DNA of 64,000 nt. Origin: Sandaracinaceae bacterium. GTDB lineage: Bacteria > Myxococcota_A > Polyangia > Polyangiales > Sandaracinaceae. Both the position numbers and the translations under genes were made by a program. The stretch spans positions 62,001 through 126,000 of the forward strand of contig JACKEC010000030.1 in assembly GCA_020633195.1 (NCBI GenBank), in the 5' to 3' direction. Numbering within the stretch: position 1 is the stretch's first letter; each line of letters begins with the position of its first letter. Under the pieces are notes generated by a model that worked only from the letters and a program-made list of their open reading frames with translations, ran no database searches and was not told the DNA's origin. Of the stretch, positions 17,112 through 25,866 are shown one piece after another.

Positions 17112-17693
17112 TCACATGCGGATGCGGCCGGGCGGGGCCAGGGCGGCGCCGATGAGCGCGACGTCGGTCGCGGACGCGAGCGCGCAGTCGATCTCGACGA
17201 GGAGGCACGCCACGCCGGTCCGGGGGATCGAGTCCGGGAGCGACGCCTCGCTGTAGGAGCAGCCTTCGCCGCCGTAGGCCTCGGGCGCGCCGGCGAAGTA
17301 GCGACCCATGACCCGGGGGGAGCCGTTGGCGGCGCCGTAGTGGGACTCGCTCACGTCGAGCTCGACGAAGCACTGGCCGGGCGCGGGGACGAGCCCCTCG
17401 TAGAGGCCGTCCTCGATGGTCAGCGAGTGCGTCTGCTCGCGGTGATCGACGCGCACCAGCCGCACCTCGTGCGGTCCCTGCGCGAGCTCGAGCCGCAGGT
17501 GCTCGCCCACCCCGACCGCGTTGACCTCGACCCCGTCGACGAAGATGGTCATCGGCGCGTCGCGCGGCCCGACCACGTGGATCCGCCCGGTGCCCGAGGA
17601 CCAGTCGTAGACGGTCGCCATCCCCACGAGCGCCAGGAACGTGCCCAGCCCGATCGCGAAGAGCACGAAACGATTGTTGCCCGAGCCGAACAT
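17112..17693 (-). CDS. Membrane-anchored hypothetical protein with beta-domain
   Basis: 193 aa from ATG 17693. One N-terminal transmembrane segment (FVLFAIGLGTFLALVGMATV, about 9-28) is followed by an extracytoplasmic part. Residues 36-85 (GRIHVVGPRDAPMTIFVDGV, later GEHLRLELAQGPHEVRLVRV) have the look of a PEGA-like beta domain. The C-terminal part has scattered cysteines and no known motif. It is divergent from the kinase gene at 17798 across 104 bp, so it may belong to the same signalling unit (inference). Family not recognised. Confidence 0.65.
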   Translation of the reverse strand: MFGSGNNRFVLFAIGLGTFLALVGMATVYDWSSGTGRIHVVGPRDAPMTIFVDGVEVNAVGVGEHLRLELAQGPHEVRLVRVDHREQTHSLTIEDGLYEGLVPAPGQCFVELDVSESHYGAANGSPRVMGRYFAGAPEAYGGEGCSYSEASLPDSIPRTGVACLLVEIDCALASATDVALIGAALAPPGRIRM

Positions 17694-17797
17694 GGGGCGA
17701 GCCTAACGAACGGGGCGGCGGCTGGCGTACCGGGTAAAGCCGGACAACCCGTGGCCGAGGCCAGCGAGGCCTCGGTCGTGATATTCGAGGCGGAGCG

Positions 17798-19435
17798 ATG
17801 AGCGGGACGCCCCGAGCGATGGAGCGGCAGCGGGAGTCGATGGCGACCGCCTCGCGCAGCCTGCCCGACGATCTGCAGGAGCGCGTCGTGACGCGGCTCG
17901 GTCTGTTGACCCTCCTCCTCGGGGGCGCCGTCGTCGCCGAAGCGGCGGTCAGCTTCGCGCTCGGAGAGCTCACGATCCTGGCCGACTTCCTCGGCTCCGT
18001 CGTCCTCGCCGTCTCGTCCCTCGCGATGTTCGCGGTCATCCGCGCGCGGCTCGGGTCGACGAAGACGCTGGTCTGGATCGGGCGCGTCTACGTGGTGCTC
18101 GTCGCCTTCGTGATCAGCTTCTCCGACTTCACCGACGGATGGTGGACGGTCGGCGGCGGAGGGCTCTACGGGGTGCCGATGGTCACCTGCTGGATCCTCC
18201 TCGTGCCGATGATCCTGCCGAGCTCCACCGCGACCACGGTCATCCTCGGCGGGGTGATGGCGATCGCCGGCGGGCCGGTCGCGCTCGCGGTCGTCGCGCC
18301 CGCGCTCGGGCTCGACGCGCCGTCGACTCACGACTACGTCGACGTGCTCGCCAGCACCGGGCTCGCGGCCGCGATCGGGATCTTCCCGGCCCGGGTGATC
18401 CACCAGCTCGGCACCGCGATCCGTCAAGCGCGGCAGGCGGGCGCGTACCGCCTCGTCGAGCGGCTCGGCGAGGGCGGCATGGGCGAGGTCTGGCGCGCGG
18501 AGCACGACATGCTCGCGCGCCCCGCCGCGGTGAAGATCGTGCGCCCCGCGGTGCTCGCGGCGGGCAACGACGAGGACCTCCGTCGCGCGCTGCTCCGCTT
18601 CGAGCGCGAGGCGCAGACCACCGCGAGCCTCGGCTCGCCGAACACCGTCGTGCTCTACGACTACGGCCGCACCGACGACGGCGCCTTCTACTACGCGATG
18701 GAGCTGCTCGTCGGGCTCGACCTCGAGCAGCTCGTGAGCCTCTACGGCCCGCTGCCCTCGGAGCGCGTGGCGCACCTGCTGCTGCAGGCGTGCGACTCGC
18801 TCGGGGAGGCGCACGCGGCGGGGCTGGTGCACCGCGACATCAAGCCGTCCAACCTGTTCGTCTGCCACAAGGGGCAGCGCGACGACGTGCTCAAGGTGCT
18901 CGACTTCGGCCTCGTGGCGCTGCGCGACGACGACGCGGACGGCGCGCCCGCGAACCCCGCGCTGTCGCACCCCGGCGCGGTCCTCGGGACCCCCGCGTAC
19001 CTCGCGCCCGAGGCGGTGTCGTCGAACGCGCCGCCCGACGGTCGCGCGGATCTCTACGCCCTCGGCGCCGTCGCGTACTGGCTCCTCACGGGCCGGCGCG
19101 TGTTCGAGGGGGCGACGATGCTCGCGGTCCTCTCGGCTCACCTGCACGACGCGCCGGTGCCGCCCGTGGAGGTGCGCGCCGACGTCGATCCGACGCTCTC
19201 GGAGCTCGTGCTCTCGTGCCTCGCCAAGACGCCGAGCGGGCGACCCGCGAGCGCGGACGCGCTGGCCGAGGAGCTGCGTGCGCTCGGCCTCGCCGAGGCG
19301 TGGACCCCAGCCCGCGCGACCGCCTGGTGGGACGCGAATTGCCCCGAGCGACAGGCCCCCGCGGCCTCCGCGGATCCGGTGAGCGCGAGCGCGCCGACGC
19401 TCGGCGTCGGAGCCGCCTCCTCGGGGCGACGATGA
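17798..19435 (+). CDS. Ser/Thr protein kinase with N-terminal multi-span membrane domain
   Basis: 545 aa from ATG 17798; in-frame ATGs at 17819 and 17840 are alternatives. The N-terminal ~200 residues hold about six hydrophobic spans (for example LGLLTLLLGGAVVAEAAV, LADFLGSVVLAVSSLAMFAV, VTCWILLVPMILPSST, LASTGLAAAIGIFPARV). The kinase domain follows at about 218-480: LGEGGMGEVW, AAVKIVRP, HRDIKPSNLFV near 346, VLDFGLVAL near 369, and TPAYLAPEAV. This is the reverse of the common kinase-TM-sensor order. The membrane part resembles the integral sensor regions found before other output domains, so it may itself sense a signal. The stop overlaps the start of the next gene (ATGA), indicating coupled expression. 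Confidence 0.9.
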   Translation: MSGTPRAMERQRESMATASRSLPDDLQERVVTRLGLLTLLLGGAVVAEAAVSFALGELTILADFLGSVVLAVSSLAMFAVIRARLGSTKTLVWIGRVYVVLVAFVISFSDFTDGWWTVGGGGLYGVPMVTCWILLVPMILPSSTATTVILGGVMAIAGGPVALAVVAPALGLDAPSTHDYVDVLASTGLAAAIGIFPARVIHQLGTAIRQARQAGAYRLVERLGEGGMGEVWRAEHDMLARPAAVKIVRPAVLAAGNDEDLRRALLRFEREAQTTASLGSPNTVVLYDYGRTDDGAFYYAMELLVGLDLEQLVSLYGPLPSERVAHLLLQACDSLGEAHAAGLVHRDIKPSNLFVCHKGQRDDVLKVLDFGLVALRDDDADGAPANPALSHPGAVLGTPAYLAPEAVSSNAPPDGRADLYALGAVAYWLLTGRRVFEGATMLAVLSAHLHDAPVPPVEVRADVDPTLSELVLSCLAKTPSGRPASADALAEELRALGLAEAWTPARATAWWDANCPERQAPAASADPVSASAPTLGVGAASSGRR

Positions 19436-20694
19436 GCGTCGCCTCGACCCGGCTGCTCCTCGCGCTGCTGCTCGTCGCGTGCGGCGCGCGCACGGGCCTG
19501 GCGCCCGCGGCCGATCCCGACGCGGGAGCGAGCCCCCGCGACGCCGGGCTGCGCGACGCCGGCCTCCGCGACGCCGGCGCGCGCGACGCGGGCCTGCGCG
19601 ACGCCGGGACGCCCGACGCCGGCCCGGCTCCCTGCACGGGGCGCGTGATCGAGGAGCCCTTCGAGGTGCACCGCCACACCGTGGGCGTCTACGAGCGACC
19701 GATCGTCGTGCGCCGCGGCGACCTCTGGGACCTCCTCGTCACCTACGTCGACCCGGAGGGCCGCGTCGAGATCTACGTGACGCAGCTCCAGACCGACCCG
19801 CCGCTGGGCTGGCCGCCGGTCCGGCTCGACCCCATCCCCGCCGCGGGCACCGCGAGCGCGGCGAGCTTCGGCGGGAGGCTCGTCACCTGCGTCCCCGATC
19901 TCGATGCGCACGTCTATTTGCGCCACTACGTCCCCGATCCGACCTACCCCGTCGGGCTCTCCGAGGTCTTCGGCGTCTACGACGGCTGCTCGGGCTCGGC
20001 GGCCACCGACACCTCGATGATCGTCGGGCTGACGCGCGGCGGAGGCGAGCTGCCCTACGTGATGACGTTCGCGCCCGGCGGCGGGCTCGCCGCGCACCGC
20101 GTCCTGTCGGACCCGACCCGCCGCGCGGCGCTCGGCGTCGGCACCGTCGGCGAGCGCCTCGTCTGGGCGTCGTCGACCGACGAATTCGGCCAGATCGAGG
20201 TCGGCTGGATCGACGGCACGATGGAGCAATCCTTCTTGCTCGGCGGCTTCGGGCGCGCCGACGGAGTCGCGCCGGTGCTCGCGGCGTGGCCGCTCGTGGC
20301 CGGCGCGCTCGCGATCCTCGGCGGCAGCGGCTTCGCCCCCCACTTCGTCGTGGTCGACGCGAGCGGCGCGACGCTCGTCGACGCGGGCCGCGTCCCCGGC
20401 CGCATGTGGGACCGCCCCGCGCCAGCCCTCGCCGCGACCCGCGACGGCCTGCTCCTCGCGCAGCTCGACTTCGGCGACCTCGATCCCCGCGGCGGCCTGC
20501 TCTCGCTGAGCTTCATCGACGCCACCGGATCGGCGCGCCCGCTCCCGATCCCGACCTTCGGCGTGCGCCGCCCCACCGACGGCTCCGGGGCCGAGGTCTC
20601 CGCGGCCAGCGACGGGACCACGAGCGTGGTGCTGTACACCGGCGACGAAGACGGCCAGCCCGTCGCGCGCGCGATGATCCTCTCGTGTGATTAG
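19432..20694 (+). CDS. DAG-linker lipoprotein coupled to the kinase
   Basis: 420 aa from ATG 19432, overlapping the kinase stop by 4 nt. Signal peptide and lipobox LLLALLLVACG. Residues about 30-65 are tandem DAGLRDAG-type units; the DNA repeat spans 19514-19626. The rest is beta-rich with repeated patterns such as WDLLVTYVDPEGR, LPYVMTFAPGGGL and GLLLAQLDFGDLDP, suggesting a beta-propeller-like exposed domain. I recognise no catalytic motif. As its translation is coupled to a membrane-domain kinase, it could be a surface partner or input for that kinase (inference). The terminal codons run directly into a hairpin. Confidence 0.75.
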   Translation: MSVASTRLLLALLLVACGARTGLAPAADPDAGASPRDAGLRDAGLRDAGARDAGLRDAGTPDAGPAPCTGRVIEEPFEVHRHTVGVYERPIVVRRGDLWDLLVTYVDPEGRVEIYVTQLQTDPPLGWPPVRLDPIPAAGTASAASFGGRLVTCVPDLDAHVYLRHYVPDPTYPVGLSEVFGVYDGCSGSAATDTSMIVGLTRGGGELPYVMTFAPGGGLAAHRVLSDPTRRAALGVGTVGERLVWASSTDEFGQIEVGWIDGTMEQSFLLGGFGRADGVAPVLAAWPLVAGALAILGGSGFAPHFVVVDASGATLVDAGRVPGRMWDRPAPALAATRDGLLLAQLDFGDLDPRGGLLSLSFIDATGSARPLPIPTFGVRRPTDGSGAEVSAASDGTTSVVLYTGDEDGQPVARAMILSCD

Positions 20695-20716
20695 CAGGCT
20701 GCTGAAAGCAGCCTGC
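20694..20716 (+). terminator. Hairpin after the lipoprotein stop (GAA loop)
   Basis: Perfect 10-bp stem GCAGGCTGCT-GAA-AGCAGCCTGC starting at the last base of the TAG stop. It is followed by 'ttcc' rather than a T-run. Likely an intrinsic-terminator-like or mRNA-protecting hairpin. Confidence 0.6.
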
Positions 20717-20725
20717 TTCCGTGCC

Positions 20726-20870
20726 GCGCGCGAAGCGCGCATGCCCGTGCCCGTGCCCGTGCCCGAACCGTTCCCGTCGACCGTTCCCAAGAAGGAGCGT
20801 GATCTCGGGCACGGGGAACGCCCACGGGTCACGGACGGGCACGGGCAAGGGCATGGGCACGGGCACGGAG
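20726..20870. repeat. GAA hairpin plus long imperfect inverted repeat of CCCGTG units
   Basis: A 6-bp GAA-loop hairpin (20726-20740) is followed by tandem 'cccgtg' hexamers (about 20744-20765). Their complement 'gggcac' recurs at about 20837-20869, giving an imperfect inverted repeat of ~130 bp. Short open frames cross it (poly Pro-Val or Gly-His), but they look like translation of the repeat, not genes. Confidence 0.7.
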
Positions 20871-20877
20871 CAGGCTC

Positions 20878-20903
20878 CGAAATGGCCCCTGCGGGCCCAT
20901 TTC
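20878..20903. terminator. Putative bidirectional terminator between convergent genes
   Basis: Near-perfect hairpin with arms GAAATGGCCC and GGGCCCATTTC (one bulged base) in the convergent gap before the TAG of the metallo-beta-lactamase-fold gene at 20913. The A/T-rich stem base suits a terminator on either strand. Confidence 0.5.
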
Positions 20904-20912
20904 GGCCGCCTG

Positions 20913-21725
20913 CTAGAGCGCGCACGGCGCCGGCCGGAACGGCGCGTCGGGCGGCGGGCCGAGCTCGCCGGCCTCGAGCGCGGTGCGGAGCCGCGTCGCG
21001 TTGGTCGGGCCGCCGTGCCCGAGGAAGAACCGGGTGACGCCCTCCTCGAGCAGCCACTCGAGGACCGCGCGCACCTGCCGCGGGTGATCCTGGAAGTAGT
21101 GCTCCGTCGGCACGTCGGGCGCGATGATCCCGCCGAGGTAGCCGCCGGCCACGAGGTCGCCGACGATCGCGTCGCCGCCGTCGAGGATCACCACCGACGA
21201 GCCGGGGGTGTGGCCCGGCGCGCTCCGCACCACGCCGGCGACGCCGTAGGGGCGCAGGTCGAGGCAGTCGTCGTAGGCCAGCGTCGGGGTGTACGCCTCG
21301 AAGTCCTGCGTGAGGACGAGCTCGAGCAGCGACGCGGTCGCGCTCGTGGCGTGGAGCGGCGGGTTGTGACCGCGCGCCGCGGTGGCGACGTCGCCGCGCT
21401 GCAGCGCGATGGGGGCGTCGAGGGCGCGCGCGAGCGCGGGGGCGCCGCCGGTGTGATCGGCGTGGGCGTGGGTGACGACGATCAGGCGCACCCGGTCGCG
21501 AGGGACCTCCGCCGCGACGAGCGCGCGCAGCACCTCGCCGTCCTGGCCGGGGTCGCCGGTGTCGACGAGGACCGCGCCGTCGGGCGACTCGATCGCGTAC
21601 ACGTTCGAGATCGAGAGCTGGAAGCGGTGGATGGTGGTCGACCGATCGCCGAGCGCGCGGTTCTGCGAGAGCGAGACGCCGCAAGCCGTGCTGACGAGCG
21701 CGAGCAGGACGATCGGGGCGCGCAT
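20913..21725 (-). CDS. Metallo-beta-lactamase-fold hydrolase, lipoprotein
   Basis: 270 aa from ATG 21725 (MRAPIVLLALVSTACG), giving a clean lipoprotein signal with Cys at 15; longer starts upstream are out of keeping with this. Metal-binding motif THAHADHTGG at about 83-92 (HxHxDH), then APGHTPGSSVVI with the next metal histidine, GDAIVGDLVAGG with the bridging Asp, and FFLGHGGPTNATRL with the last histidine. These fit the MBL superfamily (glyoxalase II / lactonase-like group). The strand-turn DTGDPGQDGEV is typical. The substrate cannot be told; a periplasmic or outer-membrane hydrolase is expected. It is divergent from the Kelch lipoprotein gene by ~130 bp. Confidence 0.85.
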   Translation of the reverse strand: MRAPIVLLALVSTACGVSLSQNRALGDRSTTIHRFQLSISNVYAIESPDGAVLVDTGDPGQDGEVLRALVAAEVPRDRVRLIVVTHAHADHTGGAPALARALDAPIALQRGDVATAARGHNPPLHATSATASLLELVLTQDFEAYTPTLAYDDCLDLRPYGVAGVVRSAPGHTPGSSVVILDGGDAIVGDLVAGGYLGGIIAPDVPTEHYFQDHPRQVRAVLEWLLEEGVTRFFLGHGGPTNATRLRTALEAGELGPPPDAPFRPAPCAL

Positions 21726-21855
21726 CGGCCGACGGTACCGCGACGCGACGAAGCGCGCGTCGATGAACGGTCGAGCGGGCCGCCGCAACGAGCACGCGAA
21801 CCCCGCCGGACCGCAGCTGCACGCGTTCCCCGGCGTCGGGATGGGGAGACCTTCG

Positions 21856-23892
21856 ATGCGTGCAATTCGACTCGCGGCCCTCGGGGCGGCGTGGGTGGCG
21901 ATCTTCGCGTCGGGCTGCGGCTCGACGCCCATGACGAGCGGTGACGGGGGCGTCCCGGAGGACGGCTCGACGCCGGGCCCCGATGGCTCGACCGGTCGCG
22001 ACGGCGGCCCGCGCCCCGACGGCAGCGTGCCCCCGGTCGAGGGCTGCGGCGGCGACGTGGTCGGCCTCGTGCACGAGATCACGTCGGTCGCGGGCGTCTA
22101 CACGGGGCGCGAGCACCACGGGGTGATCCAGCGCTCGACGAACCGGCTCGTCGCGTTCGGCGAGCAGATCTCGCCCGCCCTCGCGCGCTTCCCCTACGTG
22201 CAGCTCGACGAGGTCGGCGGCGCGGTCCACGTCGCCCACGTCGAGGGCGACGTGCCGGCGGGGCAGGTCTATCACGCGGTCTGGCACTCGGGCCTCGACC
22301 GCTTCGTGCTGCTCACGCTCGAGCGCGACCCCTTCCGCTACGCGCTCTACACGATGGAGCTGACCGCCACCACGGCGCGCTTCACGCGGCTGGACGCGAC
22401 GGGCACCCCGCCCGGCGACGGGCTCGTCTTCGCGGGCCTCTACCCGCTCGGCGGGAGCGGCCTCGCGGCCCAGCGCGGCGAGGAGGCCTTCACCATCGAG
22501 GTGAGCGGCGCGAGCGCCACGTGGAGCGCGCCGATGCCCGCGACGAACGAGGCGCACGCGGTCGAGGTGTCCGACCCCGAGGGCGGTCGGCTGATCGCGT
22601 TCGGCGAGTACCACTTCGATCCGGCGACCGGCACGGCGAGCGTCGAGCCGCGCGTGTTCACGCGCTCGCTGCCTTCGGGCGGGTGGAGCGAGGTCCCTGC
22701 GTTCGGGGGCGACGCGCCGCCGGTGATCGAGGACGGGCTCGGCGGCGGGGAGTCGTTCGCCGCCTACGACGCGAGCGTCGACCGCCTCTTCGTGACGGTG
22801 GGCCGCCTCGTCCACGACCCGATCTTCGAAGAGGACGTGTGGCAGACCGGACTGTGGTCGCTGGACCTGGGGACGGGCACCTGGCAGCTCGTGGCCGACC
22901 CCTTCTGGGACACCGGCTACAGCTACGGGACGGCGTGGGCCGTCGACGAGACGAACCACCGGATCCTCGCGCTCGCGGCGGGCGGCATCAGCGCGCTCCG
23001 CTCGGACGGCCCCGAGATCGGACGCGTCGAGCCGCTCACGCTCGACGGCTACCTCGGACCCGCCGACGCACAGGGAGCGACCGCGCTCGAGGACGGACGC
23101 CTCGTCGCCGCGACGCGAGACGGAAGCCTGGTGGTGTTCGATCCGGCCGACCCCGATGGACGGTGGGAGCGGCTCGGCGAGGCGACGCTCCCCTACGCCT
23201 CGCGGGTCGGGCTGTCGCTGCACCGCGATCCCGTCACCGGCGACCTCCTCGCGTTCGGCGGCGGGACGAGCTTCGGCGGCGAAGCCACCGCGACGCTCCA
23301 GCGCGTCGAGGCCGACGGATCCGCGGTCGCCGAGGACGTGATCGCCGGCGCCCCGCCCGCTCGCTATCAGCACGGCGCGCTGGTCCGAGGGGAGACCCTC
23401 TACGTCGCGGGCGGCTACGACGGGAGCGGCTACCTCGACGACGTGTGGGCGCTCGATCTGCGCGCGCGGAGCTGGCGCCGCCTCGCCACGCTCCCGAGCG
23501 GACGCAGCCGACCCGCGCTGCTCGTCGTCGGCGACGAGCTCTGGGTCGCGGGCGGCTACGAGGGCGACGCCGGCGCGACCGACGTAACGGCGATCGCCAT
23601 CGCCGACGGATCGACGCGCACCGTGAGCGTCTCCGGCGCGGGGCCCGCGCGGGCTGGCATCTTCTACGGCGCGGTCCCGTTCGCGGGCGGCCTCGTCGCG
23701 TTCGATCTGGTGGACGACACGATCGACGGAACCGTGCCGCAACTCTTCTTCCTCGAGCCGGTGGGAGCCGACGCGCGCTGGACGGCGCTCGGCGGGTGCT
23801 TCGTGGACCGGCTCGTCTACGAGGCCATCGGCGTCCCGATCGACGACGCGCACGCCTCCATGGTCGGCCCCGAGGTGTTCTCGCTGCGGTGA
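21856..23892 (+). CDS. Kelch-repeat lipoprotein
   Basis: 678 aa from ATG 21856, chosen because GGGGAG sits 8 nt upstream and the signal peptide MRAIRLAALGAAWVAIFASG then ends at a lipobox Cys (21). A Gly/Asp/Ser linker follows (DGGVPEDGSTPGPDGS type). The body contains Kelch-type blades, clearest at the C-terminus: ARYQHGALVRGETLYVAGGY, then DDVWALDLRARSWRRLATLP and GDELWVAGGYEGDAGATDV. Kelch propellers bind proteins or glycans; here it would be at the cell surface. No catalytic residues of the galactose-oxidase type were noticed. A gap of about 58 bp leads to the next gene. Confidence 0.82.
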   Translation: MRAIRLAALGAAWVAIFASGCGSTPMTSGDGGVPEDGSTPGPDGSTGRDGGPRPDGSVPPVEGCGGDVVGLVHEITSVAGVYTGREHHGVIQRSTNRLVAFGEQISPALARFPYVQLDEVGGAVHVAHVEGDVPAGQVYHAVWHSGLDRFVLLTLERDPFRYALYTMELTATTARFTRLDATGTPPGDGLVFAGLYPLGGSGLAAQRGEEAFTIEVSGASATWSAPMPATNEAHAVEVSDPEGGRLIAFGEYHFDPATGTASVEPRVFTRSLPSGGWSEVPAFGGDAPPVIEDGLGGGESFAAYDASVDRLFVTVGRLVHDPIFEEDVWQTGLWSLDLGTGTWQLVADPFWDTGYSYGTAWAVDETNHRILALAAGGISALRSDGPEIGRVEPLTLDGYLGPADAQGATALEDGRLVAATRDGSLVVFDPADPDGRWERLGEATLPYASRVGLSLHRDPVTGDLLAFGGGTSFGGEATATLQRVEADGSAVAEDVIAGAPPARYQHGALVRGETLYVAGGYDGSGYLDDVWALDLRARSWRRLATLPSGRSRPALLVVGDELWVAGGYEGDAGATDVTAIAIADGSTRTVSVSGAGPARAGIFYGAVPFAGGLVAFDLVDDTIDGTVPQLFFLEPVGADARWTALGGCFVDRLVYEAIGVPIDDAHASMVGPEVFSLR

Positions 23893-23950
23893 TGGCGACG
23901 CGGGGGAATCCCCGGGGGGGGTCGGGGCCGCGAGCGCGTACCATCGGGCC

Positions 23951-24631
23951 ATGCACGCACCTCACGCCCCGCCGGGGCAGGGGGCGGCTCGCGCGTGGCA
24001 GCCGCGCGGTCCGGTCCTGCGATTCGTCCGACGCCGGTGGGACCTCCCCTGGCTCTGGGCCTTCTTCACCTTCTTCTTCGGCGTCGGCACGACGTGGCGC
24101 CTCCTGAAGCGGATGGGCCTCTCGTTCTTCGATCTGTTCATCGTCGCGTCGGGGCACGAGCTCATGCCCTACGACCAGCCGACGCGCGGCGTCCTCGAGG
24201 CCGCGATGGATCCGATGTTCCTCGGCGCGCTCGCGCTCACCGGCCTGTTCGCGGCGCTCACGGTCTGGGGCGTCGCCAAGATCTTCCTGAAGCCCGCTGG
24301 AGAGCTGCAAATCGACATGCAGGGGCGGCAGCTCTTCGCGAAGTCGGACGGATACATCGAGGGCGCCGGCGCGACCTCGGAGCTGATCCTCGGCTTCGAC
24401 CAGATCGCGGGCTTCGCGAGCGGTCGGCAGCAGATCGACACCATCATGAAGCAAGGCGGCGCGACGGTCGGGAAGCGGACGGACTTCGTCTTCAAGCTGA
24501 TCGCGCTGCCGCACAACATCGTCGTCTTCCACCACGGCTTCCCCGGCCCCGTGGAGAAGGTGATCGCAGCGCTCGCCGGGGTCGGCTACGTGACGACCCC
24601 GATCACCGCGCCGCCAAACCACGGGCGCTGA
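23951..24631 (+). CDS. Membrane protein of unknown function
   Basis: 226 aa from ATG 23951. A basic N-terminal segment (PVLRFVRRRWDLPW) precedes a first hydrophobic span (LWAFFTFFFGVGTTW), and a second span is LGALALTGLFAALTVWGVAKIF. The C-terminal ~130 residues are soluble and contain ELQIDMQGRQLFAK, ATSELILGFDQIAGFASG and PHNIVVFHHGFPGPVEKVIA, a pattern of a small beta-sheet with a terminal helix. I cannot place it in a family. It is followed by the second copy of the hairpin-rich repeat. Confidence 0.65.
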   Translation: MHAPHAPPGQGAARAWQPRGPVLRFVRRRWDLPWLWAFFTFFFGVGTTWRLLKRMGLSFFDLFIVASGHELMPYDQPTRGVLEAAMDPMFLGALALTGLFAALTVWGVAKIFLKPAGELQIDMQGRQLFAKSDGYIEGAGATSELILGFDQIAGFASGRQQIDTIMKQGGATVGKRTDFVFKLIALPHNIVVFHHGFPGPVEKVIAALAGVGYVTTPITAPPNHGR

Positions 24632-24721
24632 GACGAGCAGGGCCGGCTCGGCCGGAGTCGCCGAAGCACGAGCACGGCGGATCGACCCGCGGGCCGGCCG
24701 AGCTCCACCCACACCCCGCCC

Positions 24722-25034
24722 CCCCACCGTTCGAGTCGCGTGGAGGCCGTGGCCGCGCGAAGCGCGGTCCGGCCGACCGGCGCGCTCCGCGCGCCGACGG
24801 CGCGAAGCGCCGCCCCTCCGTCGTAGGCGCGAAGCGCCGGAGACGGAGGCCGAGGGGGTGAGACGGTGCCGAAGGCGCCGGCTCGGGGGACCGGGGTCCC
24901 CCGGGGGACAGAACTCCCACGGGCCCATCCTTGGCTAGCGTCCTCTGCGTCCGAGACCGCCGGGGGCGAAGCCCCCGCCTCGCGCGCGCAGCGCGCGAGA
25001 GAGCGACAGCTCGCGGAGTCCAAGCCCCTCATCC
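24722..25034. repeat. Hairpin-rich intergenic repeat, copy 2
   Basis: Second copy of the element at 12962-13275, in the same orientation. Bases 24722-24900 differ from copy 1 at only a handful of positions (for example 24740, 24859, 24863, 24872). After about 24927 a ~30 bp patch diverges, then the GAA hairpin at 24961-24977 and its neighbour resume. Hairpins with GAA loops also lie at 24753-24767, 24799-24811 and 24826-24838. Copy 2 occupies most of the ~490 bp between a plus-strand and a minus-strand gene, i.e. a convergent gap. Confidence 0.85.
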
Positions 25035-25119
25035 GGGCCAACGGTGAGCGTCCAACGATCGCCTGCCCGGTAGGCTTGCGCCTCGACCCGGTCCCCATGG
25101 CTACATGCGGTAGCTCGCC

Positions 25120-25776
25120 TCAGCGCGGGTTGGCGCCGTAGTGCAGCGTGTACGGGCCTCGGCCGGTCCGGCTGTAGGTGTTCGCGCGGACCGTGTAGGT
25201 GCCGGCGCGCACCGTGGTGAACGAGAGGCGGCTGTTCAGGCCCTCGCCCCCGTCGTCGTCCTGCGCGAGCGCGACGCCGTCCGGGCCGAGCAGCCAGAGG
25301 TACGTGTCGAACGCCGAGCTCTGCATGTCGGCGGTGACCACCCAGTTGGAGCCCGCCTCGAACGTGTAGTCGTCGTAGGGCCGCTCGTCGTTCGGGAGGC
25401 GGGAGTCCGCGTCCGTCAGCTCCCCTTGCACGGTACGATCGAACGAGGTCGGCCCCGAGCCGCCGCCGTTCTGGCGGCTCATGTACAGGAGCCCGAGGCC
25501 GCCGAAGACGAGGCAGGCGAGGATCGAGAGGCAGCCGCACCCGATACCGGCGTAGAGCCCCGTCTTGCTCTTCTCCTGCGGCGGCGGCGGGTAGCCGCCC
25601 TGCGGCGGGTAGCCGCCCTGCGACGGATAGCCGCCCTGCGACGGGTAGCCGCCCTGCGGCGGGTAGCCGCCCCCGGGCGGCGGGTAGCCACCCCCAGGCG
25701 GATAACCGCCCCCCGGCGGGGGCGTCCCGGGCGGCCCGCCCGGCGGGAACGCGTTCATCGGCATCGTCGGCTTCAT
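25120..25776 (-). CDS. Pro/Gly-rich membrane protein with PPC-like C-terminal domain
   Basis: 218 aa from ATG 25776. Residues about 10-67 are tandem GGYPPQ/GGYPSQ units. One transmembrane segment follows (GLYAGIGCGCLSILACLVFGGLGLLYM region, about 73-98). The outside domain (about 110-218) has DADSRLPNDERPYDDYTFEA, SAFDTYLWLLGPDG, DDDGGEGLNSRLSF and GTYTVRANTY, the signature of pre-peptidase C-terminal (PPC) beta-sandwich domains, which are extracellular, often Ca-binding, modules. The cytoplasmic Pro-rich head is typical of several myxobacterial membrane proteins and may drive clustering (inference). Confidence 0.8.
   Translation of the reverse strand: MKPTMPMNAFPPGGPPGTPPPGGGYPPGGGYPPPGGGYPPQGGYPSQGGYPSQGGYPPQGGYPPPPQEKSKTGLYAGIGCGCLSILACLVFGGLGLLYMSRQNGGGSGPTSFDRTVQGELTDADSRLPNDERPYDDYTFEAGSNWVVTADMQSSAFDTYLWLLGPDGVALAQDDDGGEGLNSRLSFTTVRAGTYTVRANTYSRTGRGPYTLHYGANPR
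25590..25735 (-). repeat. Tandem repeat encoding GGYPPQ units
   Basis: About eight copies of an 18-bp unit of the form 'gccgccctgcggcgggta' (plus strand), with single-base variants that change Q-x positions. Likely to vary in copy number. Confidence 0.85.
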
Positions 25777-25866
25777 GGAATGCTCACGGTGACGGCCCGG
25801 CTCCCGAAGACGAGCGCGCCCGGATGCTACGACGCGCGGCGCGGCCCGACCACTACGCGGCAGCGC

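Noticed and set aside
20687..21037. Short Pro-Val and Gly-His repeat open frames across the CCCGTG array.
   Set aside because: Translation of a tandem hexamer repeat in several frames; no start signal and overlap with the real gene at 20913.
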